From an uncultured Myxococcales bacterium (GTDB lineage: Bacteria; Myxococcota_A; Bradymonadia; Bradymonadales; Bradymonadaceae): a stretch of 7,539 bases of DNA. Shown one piece after another: positions 1 through 5,257 of the stretch. The position numbers and the translations under genes are program-made. How positions within the stretch are numbered: position 1 is the stretch's first letter; the number at the start of each line of letters is the position of its first letter. The DNA lies in the NCBI GenBank assembly GCA_913058025.1, contig CAJXPN010000187.1, positions 1 through 7,539 of the forward strand, in the 5' to 3' direction. The notes beneath the pieces were generated by a model. That model had not been told where the DNA came from, did not search any database, and worked only from the letters and a program-made list of their open reading frames with translations.

Positions 1-1
1 C

Positions 2-517
2 CCTGAGGCCGCCAAGGCCGGCGCGCCCAAGGGCGAGCCTCAAAAGAAGCGCCGACGCAAGAAGCGCCGCAAGGGCTCGTCGCGCCGCGATTCCCCCGTC
101 GACCCGACGCCACAGCGCGAGGACGTGACGGAGCCCAGGGCCAAGATGTCGTCGAACCCGAGCTCCAGGGCCACGCCCAAAGCTCGCCCTGCGCCCAAGG
201 TCGACCGCGCCGTCAGCGCGCCAGCCGCCAGCTCACCGTCGAGCTCCGGCGAGGCCGCCTTCGACGACAGCTGGTTCTCGAACAACTCGACAGAGAAGGC
301 CTGGGACGCGCACTACCTCAAGGAACACAGGACGACCGTGGACCAGCGCCACAACCGCCGGCTCTACATCGCGATCGTCATCCTCGTGATCGCCACCGCC
401 TGCTTCGTCATCTACTCGATGACCTACGAGGACCCCCCCGAGGAGGAGTCCTCGCTGTCCACCGACCGCGGCGCCTATGCGCTCCACATACCTACAAAGA
501 CCACGCGAGACACATGA
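2..517 (+). CDS. Unrecognised single-pass membrane protein with basic cytoplasmic region (5' partial)
   Basis: I do not recognise a family. The frame is open from the first bases of the window to TGA at 515-517, giving 171 visible residues, so the gene begins upstream. The codons before the first possible internal start (GTG at 125) already end mostly in G or C and encode a continuous Lys/Arg cluster at about residues 15-29, so GTG 125 is unlikely to be the true start. Next comes a Pro/Ala/Ser-rich, probably disordered stretch (about 43-83), then a short segment with Trp and His (90-120). A single hydrophobic helix follows at about 121-141, flanked by Arg-Arg before and by an acidic Glu/Asp cluster after it. 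By the positive-inside rule the N-terminal part is cytoplasmic and the roughly 30-residue C-terminal tail is outside. The basic cluster could bind nucleic acid or acidic membrane lipid; this is inference. It overlaps the following helicase gene by 4 bases (ATGA), implying co-transcription and coupled translation. Confidence 0.72.
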   Translation, partial: PEAAKAGAPKGEPQKKRRRKKRRKGSSRRDSPVDPTPQREDVTEPRAKMSSNPSSRATPKARPAPKVDRAVSAPAASSPSSSGEAAFDDSWFSNNSTEKAWDAHYLKEHRTTVDQRHNRRLYIAIVILVIATACFVIYSMTYEDPPEEESSLSTDRGAYALHIPTKTTRDT

Positions 518-3036
518 GCGAGAGCCTCGTCGAACGACTCGACGCCGACCCGGATGGTGACCTCTTCGACATCTTCCTCGACTGGACACTCGACCTCGGG
601 ATCGAGCTCTACCCTGCTCAGGAAGAAGCGATCCTCGAGATCTTCGACGGCAACCACGTCGTCCTGAATACCCCGACGGGATCGGGCAAGTCTCTCGTCG
701 CGATCGCGATGCACTTCTTCTCGTTCGCTCATGATCAGCGCTCCTACTACACCTCCCCGATCAAGGCGCTGGTCTCGGAGAAGTTCTTCGCGCTCTGCGA
801 CAGCTTCGGCGCCGAGAACGTCGGCATGCTCACGGGCGACGCCACGATCAACCCGGAGGCGCCCATCCTGTGCTGCACGCAGGAGATCCTCGCGGCGACC
901 GCGCTGAGCGAGGGGGAGGACGCCGAGGTCCACCACGCCATCATCGACGAGTTCCACTACTACGCCGACCGCGAGCGCGGCACCGCGTGGCAGATGCCTC
1001 TGCTCACGCTCACCAAGACCACGTTCCTGCTCATGTCAGCCACCCTCGGGGACACCTCGCACATGCGCGAGCGCCTCGAGGAGCGGACCGGTCGCACCGT
1101 CGCGCTCGTCAAGTCGACCACCCGCCCCGTCCCCCTCGAGTACTCCTACTCGACCGAGAAGCTCGTGCACCTCGCTCACAAGCTCGTGCTCGCCGGGAAG
1201 GCCCCCGTCTACATCGTCAACTTCACCCAGCGTGAGTGCGCAGAGCTGGCCCAGGCGCTCATGAGCGTGAACTACTCCTCGGACGAGGAGAAGGCCGCGA
1301 TCAAGGCCGCGCTCAAGGGCGCTCGCTTCGACACGCCCTACGGCGATACGGTCAAGCGCTACCTCCAGCACGGCGTCGCCATCCACCACGGCGGCCTCCT
1401 GCCCAAGTACAGGTTCCTCGCCGAGAAGCTCTCTCAGCAGGGGCTGCTCAAGCTCGTCGTGGGCACGGACACGCTCGGCGTCGGCATCAACATGCCGCTG
1501 CGCACGGTCGTCTTCTCCAAGCTCTGCAAGTACGACGGCCAGAAGACCCGCCTGCTCACCGTGCGCGACTTCAAGCAGATCGCCGGGCGCGCCGGACGAA
1601 AGGGCTTCGACGACCGCGGCTACGTCATCGCCCAGGCCCCCGAGCACGTCATCGAGAACGAGGCCTCACAGTCCAAGGCCGCCGGGAACGCCAAGAAGCT
1701 CAAGCGCCTCAAGCTCAAGGGGCCGCCCAACCGGGGCTACGTACACTGGGATGAGGAGACGTTCGTTCGACTCCACACCAGCGACTCCGAGGCGCTCGAG
1801 TCACGCTTCAACATCACCCACTCCACCCTGCTCTACCTGCTCCAGCGGCCCGTCGGCGCCGCCTACGGGTACGAGGACCTGCTCCACCTCATCGACCTCT
1901 CGCACGAGCGCCCCGCCCGCAAGTCGATGCTGCGGCGCAAGGCGCGCATGCTCTTCAAGTCCCTGCGACACGCAAACATCATCGACATCATCGACCGCGG
2001 GGACGGCCGCCCGGGCAAGCAGGTCGCGCTCGTGGAGGGCCTCCAGCGCGACTTCAGCGTCCACCACGCGCTCTCGCTCTTCCTGGTCGAGGTCGTCGAC
2101 AGCCTCGACCCCGACGACGACTCCTTGCCCCTCACCGTCCTCTCCTTCGTCGAGTCGATCCTCGAAGACCCTGGCGTCGTGCTGCGCCGCCAGCAGGAGA
2201 AGGAGCGCGACAAGGAGTACCACCGCCTCAAGGCAGACGGCGTCGAGTACGACGAGCTCAAGGAGAAGCTCGACAAGGTCACCTACCCCAAGCCCGACGA
2301 GGACATCGTCCGCGCCGCCTACGAGGCCTTCGCCTCTCAGCACCCCTGGGTCACCGGCTTCGAGCCGCGCCCCAAGGGCGTCGCGCGCGACATGTTCGAG
2401 CGCCACGCCTCCTTCAACCAGTACGTCAAGGAGTACGGCCTGGAGCGCTCCGAGGGCGTCCTGCTGCGCTACCTCAACCAGGCGTACAAGACGATGCGTC
2501 AGAACGTCCCCGAGACGGCGAAGACCCCCGCCGTCCACGACGCCATCGCCTACCTGCGCGAGGTCATCGTGCGCGCCGACTCCAGCCTCCTCCAGGAGTG
2601 GGAGATGCTGCGTGACGGCGCCAGTCCAGACGCTGTCATCGAGACCGACGAGACCCCCCCGCTCGACGCAGACGAGGTCGTGTTCCGCGCCCGCGTCCAC
2701 GCCGAGCTCATGCAGGTCGTCTCCGCGCTCGCCAACCAGGACTACGACGAGGCCGCGTCGCTGCTCCGCGAGCGACCCGACGAGATCGACCCCGTCGACA
2801 TCGAGCGCGAGCTCGAGCCGTTCTTCCACGAGTACGACCGCGTCGTCTTCAACCACGCCGCGCGCTCGAAGTCGCTCATCCGCTTCGAGCGGCATGGCCC
2901 GGGGAGCTGGGAGGTCACCCAGGTCCTGTGCGACCCCGAGGGCGACAACATGTGGTACATGCGCGGCTCGATCGAGCTGTCTCAGATCGAGTCTGACGCG
3001 TCTCGCCTCTTCGCGCTCGACTACATAGGCGAGTGA
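514..3036 (+). CDS. Ski2-like DExH-box RNA helicase with C-terminal DUF3516-type region
   Basis: A complete 840-residue superfamily 2 helicase, expected to unwind or remodel RNA with ATP in the cytoplasm. Visible motifs in order: a Q-like Gln36 in YPAQ; Walker A TPTGSGKS at 53-60; motif Ia SPIKALVSEK at 81-90; motif Ib TGD at 107-109; motif II DEFH at 145-148; motif III SAT at 175-177; the VAIHHGGLLP segment typical of Ski2-like enzymes at 288-297; motif V GTDTLGVGINMP at 317-328; and motif VI QIAGRAGRKG at 355-364. After about residue 380 a long helical region of some 460 residues follows, matching in place and length the uncharacterised DUF3516 region known to follow helicase cores in bacterial proteins of about this size. 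The ATG at 514 overlaps the upstream stop as ATGA and has only a weak purine-rich RBS, so translation probably relies on coupling. Helicase assignment is strong; the RNA substrate and the DUF3516 label rest on family recall without a profile search. Confidence 0.93.
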   Translation: MSESLVERLDADPDGDLFDIFLDWTLDLGIELYPAQEEAILEIFDGNHVVLNTPTGSGKSLVAIAMHFFSFAHDQRSYYTSPIKALVSEKFFALCDSFGAENVGMLTGDATINPEAPILCCTQEILAATALSEGEDAEVHHAIIDEFHYYADRERGTAWQMPLLTLTKTTFLLMSATLGDTSHMRERLEERTGRTVALVKSTTRPVPLEYSYSTEKLVHLAHKLVLAGKAPVYIVNFTQRECAELAQALMSVNYSSDEEKAAIKAALKGARFDTPYGDTVKRYLQHGVAIHHGGLLPKYRFLAEKLSQQGLLKLVVGTDTLGVGINMPLRTVVFSKLCKYDGQKTRLLTVRDFKQIAGRAGRKGFDDRGYVIAQAPEHVIENEASQSKAAGNAKKLKRLKLKGPPNRGYVHWDEETFVRLHTSDSEALESRFNITHSTLLYLLQRPVGAAYGYEDLLHLIDLSHERPARKSMLRRKARMLFKSLRHANIIDIIDRGDGRPGKQVALVEGLQRDFSVHHALSLFLVEVVDSLDPDDDSLPLTVLSFVESILEDPGVVLRRQQEKERDKEYHRLKADGVEYDELKEKLDKVTYPKPDEDIVRAAYEAFASQHPWVTGFEPRPKGVARDMFERHASFNQYVKEYGLERSEGVLLRYLNQAYKTMRQNVPETAKTPAVHDAIAYLREVIVRADSSLLQEWEMLRDGASPDAVIETDETPPLDADEVVFRARVHAELMQVVSALANQDYDEAASLLRERPDEIDPVDIERELEPFFHEYDRVVFNHAARSKSLIRFERHGPGSWEVTQVLCDPEGDNMWYMRGSIELSQIESDASRLFALDYIGE

Positions 3037-3051
3037 GAGGCGCGTCGTGAC

Positions 3052-3071
3052 GGGGGGCGACCTCGCCCTCC
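3052..3071. terminator. GC-rich hairpin between convergent genes, possible bidirectional terminator
   Basis: Positions 3052-3059 can pair with 3064-3071 around a four-base ACCT loop, giving eight pairs of which one is G-T. The hairpin lies wholly within the 39-base gap between the helicase stop (3036) and the end of the minus-strand membrane gene (3076), where both transcripts must end. No T-tract follows on either strand, so it is not a canonical intrinsic terminator. In DNA this GC-rich a stem can arise by chance. Confidence 0.35.
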
Positions 3072-3075
3072 TCGC

Positions 3076-3624
3076 TCACATGAGCTTGAAGTGGACCGAC
3101 ACGTCGCGCCGGGTGAGCGCGTAGATCACGAACACGTTGAGCGTGAGCCCCAAGACCATGCCGCCGACGACCAGCGCCCCCATCAGCGCCTGAAGCGAAG
3201 CCGGGAGCATGGACATCTGGTTGGCGTCCAGCTGGCTCGACGTCGAGATCCCGCTGCACGGCGCCGCGAGCACCCCGAGCACGCAGAAGAAGAGGGTGAC
3301 CCAACGCGACCACTCCTCGCGCCGTATCAGCCCCTGGCCCAGCCGCAGGTAGAACAGCGAGAACACCATCACGAACGCCCCGCCGGCGATGAGCGGCAGC
3401 AATATCGGCCCGGCGACGCCCACCATCAGGACCACGAACACGACCCCGAAGGACATGCTCAGCAGCCCGATCACTCCGCTGACGATGTTGAGCCACCCGA
3501 GCAGCGTCGGGATGACCATCCAGCCACCCTCCGCAGGCACCGAGGACGTGTAACCGCCCACGCTCCGTTGCTCCCACGCGGGCCGGTCTGGATCATAGCT
3601 GTTGTGGTCGAAGTGCTCAGGCAT
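3076..3624 (-). CDS. Predicted multi-pass inner-membrane protein, unknown function
   Basis: A 182-residue protein with no family I can name. The first about 34 residues are hydrophilic, with an Asp/His/Tyr/Pro-rich start (MPEHFDHNSYDPDRP). Four or five hydrophobic segments follow: about 35-58, 59-93 (long enough for two passes, broken by GPILLP), 107-123 and 147-171. A charged loop at about 100-108 (IRREEWSRW) and the basic residues after the last segment (TRR, 171-173) suggest cytoplasmic faces. The ATG at 3624 is chosen because AGGAG (plus-strand 3634-3638) sits 9 bases upstream. In-frame ATGs at 3678 and 3684 lack a ribosome-binding site and would overlap the candidate promoter and inverted repeat. 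Longer readings to 3972 run into the opposing gene. It is transcribed divergently from the outer-membrane-type gene at 3690 and converges with the helicase gene. Confidence 0.78.
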   Translation of the reverse strand: MPEHFDHNSYDPDRPAWEQRSVGGYTSSVPAEGGWMVIPTLLGWLNIVSGVIGLLSMSFGVVFVVLMVGVAGPILLPLIAGGAFVMVFSLFYLRLGQGLIRREEWSRWVTLFFCVLGVLAAPCSGISTSSQLDANQMSMLPASLQALMGALVVGGMVLGLTLNVFVIYALTRRDVSVHFKLM

Positions 3625-3633
3625 TGTCGTGGA

Positions 3634-3638
3634 CTCCT
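3634..3638 (-). promoter_or_regulatory. Ribosome-binding site AGGAG deciding the start at 3624
   Basis: The minus strand reads AGGAG followed by 9 bases and then ATG at 3624. It is the only good Shine-Dalgarno match near any of the possible in-frame starts, so it fixes the 182-residue reading of the membrane protein. Confidence 0.75.
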
Positions 3639-3661
3639 GCGACGAGTAGGTTCCCGTGACT

Positions 3662-3670
3662 GAGATTATC
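3662..3670 (-). promoter_or_regulatory. Candidate extended -10 promoter box for the minus-strand membrane gene
   Basis: The minus strand contains GATAAT at plus positions 3670-3665, five of six bases matching TATAAT, preceded by TGT, which resembles an extended -10 (TG-N-hexamer). No convincing -35 hexamer is found 16-18 bases upstream. The box lies in an unusually AT-rich patch for this window and about 40 bases before the ATG at 3624. On the plus strand the same patch reads TG-A-GATTAT, a weaker extended -10 for the gene at 3690. Both are weak predictions. Confidence 0.35.
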
Positions 3671-3673
3671 ACA

Positions 3674-3687
3674 CTCATGGTCATGAG
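3674..3687. repeat. Perfect inverted repeat CTCATG-GT-CATGAG, candidate operator
   Basis: Two perfect six-base arms separated by two bases form a 14-base palindrome in the 65-base region between the divergent starts at 3624 (-) and 3690 (+). It is four bases upstream of the candidate -10 of the minus-strand gene and ends two bases before the plus-strand ATG, so a dimeric regulator bound here could affect both genes. No regulator gene is adjacent; the operator role is inference. Confidence 0.4.
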
Positions 3688-3689
3688 AT

Positions 3690-4388
3690 ATGCCGTCTTA
3701 CCTTCGCGCCTCGCTCGACATACGCTCCGAGCGCGCGCCATCGGCGCGTTGGCGCGTATTGGCGCGCTCCTGCGCGCTCGCCGCCTTGCCGAGCTTGGTC
3801 GCCACGAACGCGCTGGCGCAAGAGCCTGGGGAGGCCACCGCTTCAGCCGAGGCGGACTCCCCGCTCGATCGCCTCTCGTTCGATGTCGAGTGGCGTAACA
3901 GGCAAGACGCGACCGAAACGATCGTGTCGGGGGTCGCGCGCGTGGGCACGTCCTTCGCGCTGTTCGAGCCAAACCTGGAGTCAGGATGGCGGCTCGACGC
4001 GGCGGTCGGCGTGGGAGTTTCAGGCGGCCCCTACTTCAGCGGCGGCTTGGAACTGGGCTACGAGTGGAGCGTGTGGGAAGTCGGCGCGCTCGCCCTGACC
4101 TTCAACATGGGCACGTCATACGAAGAGATGGCGATCCAGTTCCCCGGTTATGGTTGCGGCACCTTGGACCTAGGGGTGTGCGTCTCCACACAAGATGTGC
4201 ACGACCCCTGGGCGCTCATCTACTCGTGGCGCGCCGAGCTGGGGCTCCAGCACGGGCTGCGTGCGCGCGCCGGATTCGTCGCCTGGCTCCCGTACTCGGG
4301 CGTCTCGATGGACGGCAGAGAGGTGGAGACCAACGAGATCGAGGTCGGAATGCTAGGATGGAACGTCGGGCTCATATGGCGGATGTGA
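3690..4388 (+). CDS. Predicted exported outer-membrane beta-barrel protein
   Basis: A 232-residue protein of unrecognised family. The N-terminus has several arginines (to R26), a short hydrophobic stretch at about 28-39 and a likely signal peptidase I site after ALA43, before QEP. The mature part (about 44-232) has alternating polar/hydrophobic strands rich in Gly and aromatic residues, for example around 62-70, 97-110, 114-128, 131-141, 175-186, 190-200 and 217-231, ending GLIWRM. This looks like a small beta-barrel of the outer membrane, possibly with eight strands. Cys156 and Cys164 flank a probable surface loop and could form a disulfide in the periplasm or outside. The ATG at 3690 is the earliest possible start because an in-frame TGA sits at 3684-3686, but it has no clear RBS; the long signal-peptide n-region would also allow a later TTG start. 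It converges with the CvpA-family gene, leaving 3 bases between stop codons. The barrel assignment is inference from pattern, not homology. Confidence 0.68.
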   Translation: MPSYLRASLDIRSERAPSARWRVLARSCALAALPSLVATNALAQEPGEATASAEADSPLDRLSFDVEWRNRQDATETIVSGVARVGTSFALFEPNLESGWRLDAAVGVGVSGGPYFSGGLELGYEWSVWEVGALALTFNMGTSYEEMAIQFPGYGCGTLDLGVCVSTQDVHDPWALIYSWRAELGLQHGLRARAGFVAWLPYSGVSMDGREVETNEIEVGMLGWNVGLIWRM

Positions 4389-4391
4389 CAC

Positions 4392-5234
4392 TCACGACGC
4401 GCCCTTCTCCGTCGATCCGCCCTCGATCTGCTCGAGCTTCTCGGGGGTAACCGGCCTGGGCCGGGAGCCGATCGTGTCTTCGATCTCCTCCCAGTCCAGC
4501 CTCGCGAGCTCCTCGATGAACGCGTCGTCGGCGAGCAGCGCGCGCACGCGCGGGTCCGCGAGCGTGACAGGGAAGTGGTCGATGCGCGCGGCCTCGACGA
4601 GCCGGATGTCCTCGAGCAGCGCCGCGACGTCCTCGCGCCGCAGCAGATCCGCGGCCTTGGCGAAGCCGCGGAGTTCGCGCGCGGCGCGCTTGGAGTCCTT
4701 CGCGTGAGCGCCCGCGCGCAGCGCGGCGTGCAGCGACCCGAGCGCCGGGAACCTCCACGGCGCGATGACGTCGTGTTCGGCGACGAACGCGGTCACCGCG
4801 CCGTCGCGAAGGTGCATCTTGTCCTCCGGGTCCGCCTTCTCGAGCGGCCCCTGAGCCAGCGCCACGCACACGCCGCACACGTAGACCACGAGCGCGGCCT
4901 TGAGCGCGCCGACCAGCGCGCCGCCTCCCTTGTCCAGCGCAGACAGCGTGTCGCTCGTCTCGCGCACCGCGCGGATCACGAGCGACCCGACCGCCGTGAT
5001 CCCGAAGTAGAGAAGGAACGCGGTCAACGCGGTCACGCCGACGTCGAACCCCGCCCCGCTCTCGGTGACCTCCCCTCCCGAGATCACCTCGGCCACGATC
5101 CTGGACGCTGGCGCCGTGAACAGCACCACCGACACCGCCGCGGCCACGCGGAGGAGCTGCTTGGAGACCCCCGACCTCCAGCCGAGGTAGATCATCAGCA
5201 GCGCGATCGATCCCAACAACACATCGAGCGACAT
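4392..5234 (-). CDS. CvpA-family membrane protein with long C-terminal tail
   Basis: A 280-residue inner-membrane protein. Four hydrophobic segments at about 2-19, 27-47, 64-88 and 104-128 match the CvpA (colicin V production) fold. Family-like features are the GWRSGVSKQLLR stretch after helix 1 (18-29) and LDKGGGALVGALKAALV (100-116) leading into helix 4. CvpA proteins have been linked to colicin V export, purine-operon context and envelope stress, but the molecular role is not settled. E. coli CvpA is about 160 residues; here about 150 extra residues follow the last membrane segment. They are soluble, helical and charged, with degenerate units resembling one another (LLRREDVAALLEDI at 197-210; ADPRVRALLADDAFIEELA at 226-244). 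The ATG at 5234 has GGAG 8 bases upstream. The gene begins 23 bases after the Hsp70 stop on the same strand, so the two probably form an operon. Confidence 0.85.
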   Translation of the reverse strand: MSLDVLLGSIALLMIYLGWRSGVSKQLLRVAAAVSVVLFTAPASRIVAEVISGGEVTESGAGFDVGVTALTAFLLYFGITAVGSLVIRAVRETSDTLSALDKGGGALVGALKAALVVYVCGVCVALAQGPLEKADPEDKMHLRDGAVTAFVAEHDVIAPWRFPALGSLHAALRAGAHAKDSKRAARELRGFAKAADLLRREDVAALLEDIRLVEAARIDHFPVTLADPRVRALLADDAFIEELARLDWEEIEDTIGSRPRPVTPEKLEQIEGGSTEKGAS

Positions 5235-5242
5235 GGGCGCAT

Positions 5243-5246
5243 CTCC
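5243..5246 (-). promoter_or_regulatory. Ribosome-binding site of the CvpA-family gene
   Basis: The minus strand reads CCGGAG, then 8 bases, then ATG at 5234. It lies in the 23-base gap after the Hsp70 stop and supports independent ribosome loading on a shared transcript. Confidence 0.6.
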
Positions 5247-5257
5247 GGTCTCGAAAC

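Noticed and set aside
125..517. A complete 130-residue gene starting at GTG 125
   Set aside because: The frame stays open to the window edge with the same GC-rich third positions and a coherent basic region, so this is more likely an internal codon of a gene starting upstream.
1801..2895. A 364-residue minus-strand open frame opposite the helicase
   Set aside because: Val/Glu/Leu/Asp-rich antisense shadow without RBS or recognisable domain.
1751..3028. A 425-residue Ser/Arg/Thr-rich open frame within the helicase gene
   Set aside because: It is an out-of-frame shadow of the helicase caused by high GC content; its composition is low-complexity and no motif is seen.
3743..3766. GGCGCG repeated at 3743, 3751 and 3761
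   Set aside because: It lies inside the coding region for the signal peptide, with uneven spacing, and such hexamers are expected in DNA this GC-rich.
3076..3972. A 298-residue minus-strand reading of the membrane protein, starting inside the opposing gene
   Set aside because: The upstream part is Arg-rich, lacks coding character and overlaps the signal-peptide region of the 3690 gene antisense. A good AGGAG ribosome-binding site sits before the ATG at 3624.
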